This document shows, piece by piece, positions 15,998 through 23,379 of a stretch of DNA of 36,104 nt (positions within the stretch are counted from its first letter, which is position 1; each line of letters starts with the position of its first letter). The DNA is from Phycisphaeraceae bacterium. Its GTDB lineage: Bacteria > Planctomycetota > Phycisphaerae > Phycisphaerales > Phycisphaeraceae. A program made the position numbers and the translations under genes. Below the pieces are notes generated by a model. That model was not told the DNA's origin, did no database searches, and saw nothing but the letters and a program-made list of their open reading frames with translations. Where the stretch lies: contig JAFIFY010000056.1 of the NCBI GenBank assembly GCA_020831765.1, positions 1 through 36,104 of the forward strand, in the 5' to 3' direction.

Positions 15998-17475
15998 CTT
16001 TTCTTCAAAAAGGGCCGTTCGACGAGAAAATCGAACGGCTTTCTTTTTGTCAACACAAGACTTACGTCGCTAACCTTACGGTTCAAACTGACCAGCTCCA
16101 GCAACTCCCGTTTCTGGGCCGAGTTTGAACCGCGCCACAATTCCACCAGATTCTGGCTGAATTCGAACGTCGCCAGCGCCACTTCGCCGCAGGCGGGGTC
16201 GAACTTGGCGGCCTCGTCGAGTTGGCGCTCGACCTCTTCGAGCTGCGCCTTCAGGTCGAACGATTTGATCTGGAACGTCTGCTCGTCGATGGAGCCGGCC
16301 AGGTAACCGTTGAGCAGGCGGTCCTGCATGTTGACCAGCTCGGTGCGGCGCTTGGTGAGGATGCGCTTCTGCTCGGCCTGGACGGTGCCGACCTGGCTAA
16401 AGCTCGCATCCAGCGCCTTGCGGAACCACTGAGCGTGCCGATCGGGCAGCCTGACGGCGTCCAGTTCCTTCTCGATGGCGTGATTGATCTCGGCCTCGCG
16501 CCAGCGAATCCTCGGGTGCCCGGCGTCGGGATGGTTGTTGCCGCACCGGTAGTAGACGTGCTCGTTGCAGCCGCCGCCGTTGAGTTTTCGGCGGATGAGC
16601 TCACCTGTCATGGCAAAGTCGCAGCAGGCGCAACGGAGGATGCCTCCGGAGAACGCGATGTCGGGGTTGCCCGTCCGCCGGTTGCGGCCGTGGAGGATAT
16701 CCTGGCAGATGTTGAACAACTTTCGGTCGATCAGCAGGTGGTAGCGGCCTTCGAATACCTGGCCGTTGCGCTTGAGCTCGCCAATGTAGAAGCGGTTGTT
16801 GAGGATGTATGACAGCGCCGTGCGATGGAAACGCGGTTGGCTGGGCTGATAGGTGTGCCCCTCGGCGGCGAGCTGGTCGGCCAGGCTCTTGAAGGTGAAT
16901 CGCCCACTGGCATAAAGCTCGAAGATTCGGACGACCGTCTTGGACTTCGCCGGATGCGGCACGACTGGTTCGTTGCGGTCGTCCACGTTCATGTACCCGT
17001 ACGGCGCGAGACCCGTCGGCCAGCCTTGCCGTACCTTCTCGTCCATGCCCTTGATGACCTCGGTGCGGAGGTTGTCCGAGTAATACTGGGCCACCGCCGC
17101 CATCACGTTGAACGACAGAGCGCCCGCAGCACCGGGGCCGAACTGATTTTCGACGAAGGTCAATTGCACGCCGCAGGTATCTTCCAGTTCCTGCAGCCGA
17201 ACCGCGTCACGCATGTTCCGGCAGACCCGGTCCAGCTTGTGGGCGAAGATGGCGTTGATCTTCTCACGCTTGGCGTTGGTCTTGACCCACTTGAACATCT
17301 GGTTGAACGCGACCCGATCGGCACCACGCTTGGCCGACTCGGCGACCGCGAACTCGCGGACAATGGTCCAGCCCGCCTTCGCCGCCTTGTCGCGCATGGC
17401 GCGGGTTTGTGCGTCGATGGAATAGCCTTCACGCTGTTCGCGGGACGACACTCGTGCCCAGGCCACTACGTTCAT
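15979..17475 (-). CDS. Large serine recombinase (integrase)
   Basis: A 498-residue site-specific recombinase that probably integrates the element. ARVSSREQREGYSIDAQ holds the catalytic serine (Ser10), and AHKLDRVCRNMRD matches the resolvase active-site region. A Recombinase domain (GWPTGLAPYGY onward), a Cys-rich zinc ribbon (CACC near the LRCACCDF segment, plus later Cys residues) and a coiled-coil tail follow. The ATG at 17475 overlaps the upstream gene's stop as ATGA. The last codons read through a terminator-like hairpin and the tRNA-Pro 3' end, so the extreme C-terminus may be supplied by host sequence after integration. Confidence 0.93.
   Translation of the reverse strand: MNVVAWARVSSREQREGYSIDAQTRAMRDKAAKAGWTIVREFAVAESAKRGADRVAFNQMFKWVKTNAKREKINAIFAHKLDRVCRNMRDAVRLQELEDTCGVQLTFVENQFGPGAAGALSFNVMAAVAQYYSDNLRTEVIKGMDEKVRQGWPTGLAPYGYMNVDDRNEPVVPHPAKSKTVVRIFELYASGRFTFKSLADQLAAEGHTYQPSQPRFHRTALSYILNNRFYIGELKRNGQVFEGRYHLLIDRKLFNICQDILHGRNRRTGNPDIAFSGGILRCACCDFAMTGELIRRKLNGGGCNEHVYYRCGNNHPDAGHPRIRWREAEINHAIEKELDAVRLPDRHAQWFRKALDASFSQVGTVQAEQKRILTKRRTELVNMQDRLLNGYLAGSIDEQTFQIKSFDLKAQLEEVERQLDEAAKFDPACGEVALATFEFSQNLVELWRGSNSAQKRELLELVSLNRKVSDVSLVLTKRKPFDFLVERPFLKKSRGERI
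16006..16049. terminator. Bidirectional terminator-like hairpin behind tRNA-Pro
   Basis: GCCGTTCGA (16014-16022) and TCGAACGGC (16031-16039) make a perfect 9-bp stem with an 8-nt loop. The plus strand then has TTTCTTTTT, and the minus strand has CCCTTTTT. It fits termination of tRNA-Pro but lies within the recombinase coding frame. Confidence 0.7.
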
Positions 17476-17777
17476 TGGTCGTTGCCCTCCCTTCGCAATC
17501 GCAGCAGCAACTCGCCCATTCGTTTGACGTTCATGAGAATCTCCACGGCTTCGTCTTCGCTGATCGGGCGGCCATACGAATCCGACCAGAGCTCGATGGT
17601 CTCGGCCAGCAGCTCGTCGGAAATCCATGCCACCGACAGTGGCCGCCCCCGGCCCTGCAAGTGGCGCTCTCCGACACCGGCGACAGTTACCTCATCCGGG
17701 GCAGTAAATCCAGTCGACTCAGAAAGATTTTCGGCCGGCGGGTCGAGCGTGCATGTGCATGATTCGCGGTCATTCAT
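17472..17777 (-). CDS. Small conserved protein of the recombinase operon
   Basis: A 101-residue protein. The C-terminal half (SDELLAETIELWSDSYGRPISEDEAVEILMNVKRMG) resembles, from memory, a recurrent block in small proteins of mobile elements and planctomycete genomes that pairs a GRPxSxxEA motif with two helices. The N-terminal third is disordered. Both ends overlap neighbours as ATGA (start with the sigma-like gene, stop with the recombinase), so the three genes are translationally coupled. It could be a recombination accessory factor, but there is no direct evidence for this. Confidence 0.75.
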   Translation of the reverse strand: MNDRESCTCTLDPPAENLSESTGFTAPDEVTVAGVGERHLQGRGRPLSVAWISDELLAETIELWSDSYGRPISEDEAVEILMNVKRMGELLLRLRREGNDQ

Positions 17778-18271
17778 TCCTCCCGCTCCTTGGGATCGAG
17801 ACCCTTCAATCGAGAGTTCAGGCGGCGAATGATGCGGTCGACGGTGTGCCAGCCGCATCCGACCTGCTTGGCGATCTGTACGATGGGCAGGTCGTCGGCC
17901 AGCCCACTGCAGACCTGCTGCTCACGCGGCGACAGCTTTGCCACAGCGCTGGCGACATCGATCGTGCGCGGATCGACTTCGTCGCGGCTGAACTCCGTGG
18001 CGTTCTGGCCGAACCGTTCGACGTGCATGCGGTAGCGCGTTTCCGCTCGCTTCATCTTCCGCAGGCGGTTGTCAATGATCGGCACCAGCGCTGTGCGTTC
18101 GATCGCTCCGTTGGCATGCTTGGGGTCGTACTTGAACTCAAGGATGACGAGCACCGCTTCCTGCAGGGCGTCGGGCATCTCATGCGGCTTGAATCCGCAG
18201 CGTTTGGCGCGACTGATGATGAGGTTGATCTTCCATTTCTCGATGATTCCGTCGTAGCTTGGCATTTCCAT
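17774..18271 (-). CDS. Sigma-70-like/HTH protein, first gene of the recombinase operon
   Basis: A 165-residue protein from the ATG at 18271, with AAAGG upstream. The N-terminal part (CGFKPHEMPDALQEAVLVILEF) looks like sigma region 2, with the polar DALQE helix. The C-terminus (LSPREQQVCSGLADDLPIVQIAKQVGCGWHTVDRIIRRLNSRLKGL) is a clear sigma region 4/LuxR-type helix-turn-helix. It probably directs or modulates transcription of the element, perhaps of its own operon. It faces a divergent control region. The length is short for an ECF sigma factor, so a DNA-binding regulator is possible. Confidence 0.8.
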   Translation of the reverse strand: MEMPSYDGIIEKWKINLIISRAKRCGFKPHEMPDALQEAVLVILEFKYDPKHANGAIERTALVPIIDNRLRKMKRAETRYRMHVERFGQNATEFSRDEVDPRTIDVASAVAKLSPREQQVCSGLADDLPIVQIAKQVGCGWHTVDRIIRRLNSRLKGLDPKEREE

Positions 18272-18385
18272 GTTGGCAGCCTTTCGTTCGTGGCTTGGAT
18301 TGCTGCGCCGAGAACGTCTCGGCGTGACGCACGAAGGTTCTGCCAACCATCTGGGTCACGTCTCTAAGCCTGAAGATGGCTCGTG

Positions 18386-18466
18386 AAACTCATATGGGTC
18401 GCTACATGGGCGGTAAGCGCGAGCAATATGTGACCCCCTAACCCATATGGCAGCCCATATGAGTTT
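18386..18466. promoter_or_regulatory. Divergent control region with CATATG-cored operator-like repeats
   Basis: AAACTCATATGGG (18386-18398) is an exact inverted repeat of CCCATATGAGTTT (18454-18466). A third copy, ACCCATATGG (18441-18450), lies between. The stretch 18272-18559 carries no gene and separates the minus-strand recombinase operon from the plus-strand phage genes, the classic place for a lysogeny switch. The binding protein is not identified. Confidence 0.6.
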
Positions 18467-18559
18467 TGGGCGGCGCGGCGAGATTTGGGGCTGAGCGGGT
18501 AATCACTCTGCGACGGGCGATGGCGGCGAGCGCATCGCTCCGCTCAAGGGAGTCCGACA

Positions 18560-19384
18560 ATGCCGCAGAACGTAGGGAACAACCTGGCCATCGACCTGAG
18601 CGTGTTGAGCACTGAGCCGGCTGACGAATACCACGCCAGGGCGGGCGAGTATCTGTCGAGCCATCAACTGCTCGACTTCATGACCTGCCCGTGGCTCTAC
18701 CGCAAAAAGCAACTCGGCCTGATTTCTGACCAAGACACGCCGGCGCTTCTGCTTGGCCGCGCCACTCACGTCCGCATCCTCGAAGGCCGCGACGCCTATG
18801 AGACTCAGTTCGCGGTCGGCGGTCCCATCAATCCGCGCACGGGCAAGCCCTTTGGCTCAGCCACTAAGGCCTTTGCCGAATGGGCCGAGGCTCAGGGCAG
18901 GCCAGTACTCTCCCACGACAACGTCGAACTGATTGAGCAGATGGCCTCGGGCGTCGCCATGAACAATGAAGCCGTCGATTTGCTTCTCTACGGGCGATCC
19001 GAAGGTGTGATTCGCACCACCTATTGTGAGACCCCGTGCCAGGCGCGCTTTGACTGGATTCATCCTCATCGTGGCCTGATTGACTTGAAAACCACCACCG
19101 ACTTGACTTGGTTTGAGAACGACGCCAAGCGCCGGCGCTACCACAACCAGGTGGCGTTCTACCAGGCCGTTCTCGCCCAGGTGATCGACCAGATGGTGCC
19201 TGTCTATCTCATCGGCATCGAAAAATCCGAACCGTTCCGCTGCGGCGTGTGGCACGTCAGTGACGACACGCTCGCCATCGCTAGGCAGGAGAACGAGGAA
19301 GCGATTCGTCGGCTTCGTCGCGCATGGGAGATCGACGCCTTTCCGACCGGCTACGAGGTCATCCGCATTCTCGACTTTCCCTGA
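18560..19384 (+). CDS. RecE-like PD-(D/E)XK exonuclease
   Basis: A 274-residue nuclease of the exodeoxyribonuclease VIII/DUF3799 type. YLSSHQLLDFMTCPWLYRKK is the N-terminal substrate-binding segment, and LGRATHVRILEG contains the conserved GxxxH. QARFDWIHPHRGLIDLKTT is the catalytic core (Asp of ARFD, then DLK). GYHNQ-like YHNQVAFYQAVL is the QxxxY-type helix of RecB-family nucleases. It is expected to resect dsDNA ends to give 3' ssDNA for the ATPase and ssDNA-binding protein nearby. The ATG at 18560 has AAGGGAG upstream. It is the first plus-strand gene after the control region. Confidence 0.88.
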   Translation: MPQNVGNNLAIDLSVLSTEPADEYHARAGEYLSSHQLLDFMTCPWLYRKKQLGLISDQDTPALLLGRATHVRILEGRDAYETQFAVGGPINPRTGKPFGSATKAFAEWAEAQGRPVLSHDNVELIEQMASGVAMNNEAVDLLLYGRSEGVIRTTYCETPCQARFDWIHPHRGLIDLKTTTDLTWFENDAKRRRYHNQVAFYQAVLAQVIDQMVPVYLIGIEKSEPFRCGVWHVSDDTLAIARQENEEAIRRLRRAWEIDAFPTGYEVIRILDFP

Positions 19385-19491
19385 TTCATCTCTCGCGCCC
19401 GGGCGGGTCGCCCCGGAATCGTGCCGCAATGGCATGGATGCCTTTCACGCATGAGGCGGCCGGACTCCCCACACCCGCCCGGGCGCATTTC

Positions 19492-19555
19492 GGCAGGGCC
19501 GGGCTACCTGGGTCTCATAAGCCCCGGGACGCGGGTTCGACTCCCGCACCTGCCA
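19492..19555 (+). tRNA. tRNA-like element, CAT anticodon, without a normal D-arm
   Basis: GGCAGG pairs with CCTGCC as acceptor stem, and GCGGG-TTCGACT-CCCGC is a perfect T-arm. GGGT-CTCATAA-GCCC is an anticodon arm with CAT (Met, or Ile if lysidine-modified). The outer part of the anticodon stem extends as CC/GG across one T-C mismatch. Only ten bases lie between the acceptor and anticodon stems, so a standard D-arm cannot form; total length is 64 nt instead of about 75. CCA at the end is formed by the acceptor strand plus discriminator. It lies in the 244-bp gap between the exonuclease and the next gene. It may be a degenerate or minimal phage tRNA, or a tRNA mimic. Confidence 0.55.
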
Positions 19556-19628
19556 TTCCCCGACTTCCGGGGGGACGCTGGCCAGCGTGACAAGACATGA
19601 ACCAATCAGCAGACAACCGGAGATCACC

Positions 19629-19931
19629 ATGAACCACAACCACCGCAACACAGACCCACCCACTTCCGCGCTGGCCGGGCGGGAAGCCGAAGCCAACGGC
19701 TCCGCCCAACGCCACCGAGCAATGTGCTTTGAAACCGTGATGCACAGGCCCGGGCTGACCGCCCGCGAGATTGAGGATCGCCTCGGCATCAAGGCGCACA
19801 AGCGCCTGCCGGAACTGCGCCGCGCCGGCATGATCCGCAACGGCAAATCCCGCACTTGCACTGTCAGTGGCCGACTGGCCCTGACCTGGCACCCCAACGT
19901 CGGCAACCACTGCGCAGGAGAACTCGCATGA
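19629..19931 (+). CDS. Small winged-helix-like phage protein
   Basis: A 100-residue protein from the ATG at 19629, with GGAG upstream. The core RHRAMCFETVMHRPGLTAREIEDRLGIKAHKRLPELRRAGMI reads as a winged helix-turn-helix (helix, turn at PGLTAREIEDRLG, recognition helix, wing). The N-terminus (TDPPTSALAGREAEANGSAQ) is the common phage lead-in to such proteins. The stop overlaps the start of the ATPase gene as ATGA. It is probably a DNA-binding accessory of the replication/recombination module. Confidence 0.8.
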   Translation: MNHNHRNTDPPTSALAGREAEANGSAQRHRAMCFETVMHRPGLTAREIEDRLGIKAHKRLPELRRAGMIRNGKSRTCTVSGRLALTWHPNVGNHCAGELA

Positions 19932-20665
19932 CCCTCATGAACTCACTGATCAGAAGCACCACACCCGCGCCACCCAAGATGATTGTCTACGGCCAGCCGG
20001 GTGTCGGGAAAACAACCTTTGCCGCCTCGGCCGGCGCGGTCCTATTGGACTGTGAGAACGGTGCCGGTGCAGTTCCAGGGGTGGCCCGCACGCCGTACCT
20101 GCAGTCCTGGCCACAGATGCGCAAGTGGCTCGTCGAGCTGGCGGGCTTGGACAAAGCCGACGCGCCCCAGGCTGTCGCGATCGACACCATCGACTGGATG
20201 GTGCAGCGGATCGTTGAACACGTCGTGCATGACCTTGATCCGAAGGCCGGGAACGATCTGACCAGCACATTGGGCACCGCCCACGGGGGCTACTTCAAGG
20301 CCCGCGAGATCGTGCAGAACATCGTTTATCGCGATCTATTGCCGATGCTCAACGCCGTGGCCGAAACCGGCGCGGCCATCATCCTCCTGGCCCACGCGGC
20401 CAACACGAAGATGACCACGCCCGAAGGCTACGACCAGCGTCTGGCTTCGCCCGATCTGCCGCACTGGATCGCGCCTCCATTCGTCGAGTGGGCCGACGCC
20501 GTGCTTTACGCCCACCGGAAGGACGGTCTGCGCCTTCTGCTCACCGAGGGGACCAACGTGATCTTGGCGAAGAACCGCTACGGCCTGCCGGCCGAGCTTG
20601 AACTTTCCTGGCCCGCGCTGATGCAGGCCATGTCTGCCAAAGCGGAGGGTCACGACCATGAGTAA
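19928..20665 (+). CDS. Sak4/RecA-like phage ATPase
   Basis: A 245-residue P-loop ATPase. IVYGQPGVGKTTFA (about 18-31) is Walker A, LDCENGAGAVPGV follows as in Sak4-type AAA_24 proteins, and AVAIDTIDWM is Walker B. IILLAHAANTKMTTPEGYDQ is the sensor-like segment with conserved His. These proteins are RecA/Rad51-core ATPases thought to help single-strand annealing with the phage ssDNA-binding protein. Neighbours fit: exonuclease upstream, DUF669 protein downstream. It overlaps the previous gene by ATGA and the next by 8 bp. Confidence 0.88.
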   Translation: MTLMNSLIRSTTPAPPKMIVYGQPGVGKTTFAASAGAVLLDCENGAGAVPGVARTPYLQSWPQMRKWLVELAGLDKADAPQAVAIDTIDWMVQRIVEHVVHDLDPKAGNDLTSTLGTAHGGYFKAREIVQNIVYRDLLPMLNAVAETGAAIILLAHAANTKMTTPEGYDQRLASPDLPHWIAPPFVEWADAVLYAHRKDGLRLLLTEGTNVILAKNRYGLPAELELSWPALMQAMSAKAEGHDHE

Positions 20666-20921
20666 TCCCCGCGTCGATGTCGAACCAACCTTCGTATTTC
20701 AGTGCTACCTGACTGACGAGAGTGGCGATTGGGAGTGCCGGTACTGCCCGGATGATCCCGAGGACACACAGATCACCCTCAGCGATGGCAGCCAGTCCGG
20801 CACATTCCAGATGTCCGTCGAAACCGCCCGGGCCGTTGCCCACATCATTCTCGCTGCCGTCGACAAGTACGACTGCGACAAACGCTTCGAAGAACTCATT
20901 GCACGAACCAAGGAGAGATAA
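20658..20921 (+). CDS. Small phage protein of unknown function
   Basis: An 87-residue acidic protein. It has CYLTDESGDWECRYCPDDPED near the start (a CxxC-like pair, not a complete zinc finger) and a C-terminal helix VETARAVAHIILAAVDKYDC. It overlaps the ATPase gene by 8 bp and ends 2 bp before the next ATG, so it belongs to the same transcript. No family recognised. Confidence 0.75.
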   Translation: MSNPRVDVEPTFVFQCYLTDESGDWECRYCPDDPEDTQITLSDGSQSGTFQMSVETARAVAHIILAAVDKYDCDKRFEELIARTKER

Positions 20922-20923
20922 CC

Positions 20924-21382
20924 ATGGCAAACCTGAACGGATTCAATGCGAACGAGGTCGAACCAACCACCACATTCGAGCCGCTGCCCGCCGGCAAATA
21001 CCTCGTGGCGATCACCGCAAGCGAGATGAAGGCCACGAAGAAAGGCGACGGGAGCTACCTGCAGATGGAGTTCACCGTCCTCGAGGGCGAGTGCAAGGGC
21101 CGCAAGGTCTGGGACCGGCTGTGCATCAACCACCCCAACGACCAGACGCAGAAGATCGCGCGGGGCAATCTCTCGGCCATCTGTCGGGCCGTTGGTGTGA
21201 TGCAGCCCAGGGACAGCGTCGAGCTGCACAACCTCCCGCTGGTGATCTCGGTCAAGTGCAAGAAGCGCGAGGACACCGGCGAGATCACCAACGAGGTCAA
21301 GGGCTACGAGGCGAAGGCGGCTGCCGCCGGTCGCCCGCAGCAGGCACCGACCACCGACACCACGCCGCCGTGGAAGCGATGA
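20924..21382 (+). CDS. DUF669 ssDNA-binding-like protein
   Basis: A 152-residue protein with an OB-like core: PLPAGKYLVAITASEMKATK, YLQMEFTVLEGECKGRKVWD, RLCINHPNDQTQKIARGNLS. These are the hallmark segments of DUF669, a phage family associated with single-strand DNA binding. The disordered tail ends PPWKR, reminiscent of SSB tails though lacking their acidic tip. AAGGAGAGATAACC precedes the ATG at 20924. It sits in a standard phage recombination module between the ATPase and RusA. Confidence 0.88.
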   Translation: MANLNGFNANEVEPTTTFEPLPAGKYLVAITASEMKATKKGDGSYLQMEFTVLEGECKGRKVWDRLCINHPNDQTQKIARGNLSAICRAVGVMQPRDSVELHNLPLVISVKCKKREDTGEITNEVKGYEAKAAAAGRPQQAPTTDTTPPWKR

Positions 21383-21390
21383 GGGGGTGA

Positions 21391-21819
21391 TTGTTGAAAC
21401 TGACGCTTCCCTGGCCTCCGAGCGTGAACCACTACTACCGCCGTGTCGGGCCGCGGACTTTGATCAGCCGTGAGGGCCGGGAGTACCGCACCCAGGTGTG
21501 CGGGCTCCTGGCCCCAGCCGGAGGCAACGGCATCCGCAAGCCACCTTCCGGCGGACGCATCGCCCTGGCGATGGATGCCTTTCCACCTGATCGACGCCGG
21601 CGCGACCTGGACAACCTCCTCAAGTGTACGCAGGACTCGCTCGCGCATGCGGAGGTGTTTGAAGACGACAGCCAGATCGACCTGCTGGCCGTGCGGCGAT
21701 GCGAGGTGGTTCGTAACGGAACGGTCGTGATTCGAATCAGCGAGATGCCCCTGGATCGCTGCCCACTGTGCGGTGGCAGGTATTCGCAGATGGAAAGTGA
21801 GCACCAACATGACAACTGA
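21391..21819 (+). CDS. RusA-family Holliday junction resolvase
   Basis: A 142-residue endonuclease that resolves Holliday junctions. LPWPPSVNHYYRR is the N-terminal RusA motif. RRRDLDNLLKCTQDSL supplies Asp72, Asp74 and Lys78, and VFEDDSQIDLL supplies the third catalytic acid. A short C-terminal addition has DRCPLCGG, a possible half zinc site. The start is one of two adjacent TTG codons (21391/21394) after GAGGGGGTGA, as no ATG fits the conserved N-terminus. It overlaps the next gene by 11 bp. Confidence 0.92.
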   Translation: MLKLTLPWPPSVNHYYRRVGPRTLISREGREYRTQVCGLLAPAGGNGIRKPPSGGRIALAMDAFPPDRRRRDLDNLLKCTQDSLAHAEVFEDDSQIDLLAVRRCEVVRNGTVVIRISEMPLDRCPLCGGRYSQMESEHQHDN

Positions 21820-22546
21820 CAAACAAACACTCAATCTCGACCAGATCCGCATCGACGGCGGCACGCAACCGCGTGTGGCCATCGACCAGGGCATCGTCGA
21901 TGAATATGCGGAGCAGTACAGCACGGGCGTTGACCTGAATCCGGTCGTCGTGTTCCACGACGGCGCGACGTACTGGCTGGCCGATGGCTTCCACCGGTAC
22001 TGGGCGAACAGAAAGATCAAGAGCGACTACATCTTCGCTTACGTCCACCACGGCACCCAGCGCGACGCCATCTTGTACTCCGTCGGGGCCAACGCAACCC
22101 ACGGCCTTCGCCGAACCAACGGTGATAAGCGCAAGGCCGTACTGACGTTGCTGGAAGACGACGAATGGAGCAAGTGGTCGGACAGCGATATTGCCCGCCA
22201 GTGCTGTGTCAATCAATCGACCGTAACGAGACACCGAACCTCACTTATGCAAAGCATAAGTGAGCCACGCTCGACGAACGCCAGCACGCGGACCTACAAG
22301 ACCAAGCATGGGACCGTCGCGACGATGAACACGGCCAAGATCGGCCGTCATCGCAATCGCGGTCCCGATTCCCCCAATCCCATCCGCCAGCCGCGTCCGG
22401 CACTGGCCCAGACCCATCTCAACCTGCCGCACGACCCGGCCTACGGCGCTCGCGCCATCGTGGCCGCGATGGGCGAGGAGTATGCCCATCGGTTGATCGA
22501 ATCCCTCACCACTTATCTCCGTGAAAAGAATGAAGGTGACTCATGA
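21809..22546 (+). CDS. ParB-like N-terminal domain protein with HTH
   Basis: A 245-residue protein. LNLDQIRIDGGTQPR and ADGFHRYWA (58-66) are the ParB/sulfiredoxin-fold signatures, with GFHR in place of the usual GERR-type box. WSDSDIARQCCVNQSTVTRH (around residues 130-150) is a helix-turn-helix. The C-terminal third is basic and low-complexity, then helical. Phage ParB-fold proteins can be DNA-binding CTPases or nucleases; no partner ParA is present, so partitioning is unlikely. It overlaps the next gene as ATGA. Confidence 0.85.
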   Translation: MTTDKQTLNLDQIRIDGGTQPRVAIDQGIVDEYAEQYSTGVDLNPVVVFHDGATYWLADGFHRYWANRKIKSDYIFAYVHHGTQRDAILYSVGANATHGLRRTNGDKRKAVLTLLEDDEWSKWSDSDIARQCCVNQSTVTRHRTSLMQSISEPRSTNASTRTYKTKHGTVATMNTAKIGRHRNRGPDSPNPIRQPRPALAQTHLNLPHDPAYGARAIVAAMGEEYAHRLIESLTTYLREKNEGDS

Positions 22547-23379
22547 TCACGACCAACAACCGTCTCCGTCCCACCAGCACCGAACCAGTGGTGCAACGGG
22601 TCCGCGTCGATCCCGACCTGGCCTTCGCCTGGTTGGATCAGCACAACACCAACAACCGCAAGGTGTCACAGAAGCACGTCGAACGCCTGGCCCGCGACAT
22701 GGCCGAGGGCAAGTGGGTGCTGACGCACAACGGCATCGCCTTCGGCCCCGACGGCACGTTGCTCGACGGTCAGCATCGTCTGTGGGCGATTATCGAATCC
22801 GGCTGCACCATCGAGATGTTCGTCTATTGCAACATGGACCCGAAATCCATGATGGCCATCGACTGCGGCAAGACCCGTTCGATGGCGGACATCCTCAACA
22901 TCGCCGGCGAGAACGGCGAGGTCAGCAAGAATGACCTGGCCACGCTGCGCGCGATGCTGGGTGGCTTCAGCAATCCGCCGATCCTCTCGCCATCGGAGGC
23001 ATCCGAAGCGATGCGTCGGCATCACGATGCCATCGAGTTCACCGTGGCCAATCTACCGACCGTGACGTCCGCCCGTGGCGTCAACACCGCCATCACGCGG
23101 GCGGTGATCGCCCGAGCTTTTTACTCGGTCGACCGGGCAATGCTCAAGGACTTCTGCCGCAAGTTGACCACCGGCATTGTGACCTGCGGTGACGAGGGTG
23201 TCGTCGTGCTGCTGCGCCAGCATCTGCAGGAGAATCGCGGTGGCTCCTACAGCCAGCGCGTGCAGCGCTACGGCAAAGTCGAACGCGTCCTGGCCGCGTG
23301 GCTCAAGGGCGAGAACCCCAGCCGCATCTATCCCGCCTCGGTCGAGCTGTTCCCGCTTCCCGAGGAGGTCGAGGCTTGA
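22543..23379 (+). CDS. ParB-like DGQHR-motif phage protein
   Basis: A 278-residue protein. NRKVSQKHVERLARDMAEGKW followed by FGPDGTLLDGQHRLWA (DGQHR at 75-79) is the conserved block of a phage ParB-fold family. The rest is an all-helical C-terminal domain. The DGQHR loop is the nucleotide-binding or catalytic element in ParB- and DUF262-type folds. Role in phage biology is not established; its position between ParB-like and helicase genes suggests replication. Its TGA stop overlaps the TTG start of the helicase gene. Confidence 0.85.
   Translation: MITTNNRLRPTSTEPVVQRVRVDPDLAFAWLDQHNTNNRKVSQKHVERLARDMAEGKWVLTHNGIAFGPDGTLLDGQHRLWAIIESGCTIEMFVYCNMDPKSMMAIDCGKTRSMADILNIAGENGEVSKNDLATLRAMLGGFSNPPILSPSEASEAMRRHHDAIEFTVANLPTVTSARGVNTAITRAVIARAFYSVDRAMLKDFCRKLTTGIVTCGDEGVVVLLRQHLQENRGGSYSQRVQRYGKVERVLAAWLKGENPSRIYPASVELFPLPEEVEA

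Noticed and set aside
16222-16812. Plus-strand frame opposite the recombinase
   Set aside because: Antisense shadow of a well-supported recombinase; no ribosome binding site or domain.
19445-19906. Minus-strand frame encoding RESNPRPGAYETQVARP
   Set aside because: It is the reverse complement of the tRNA-like element and of the winged-helix gene; such peptides are known tRNA shadows.
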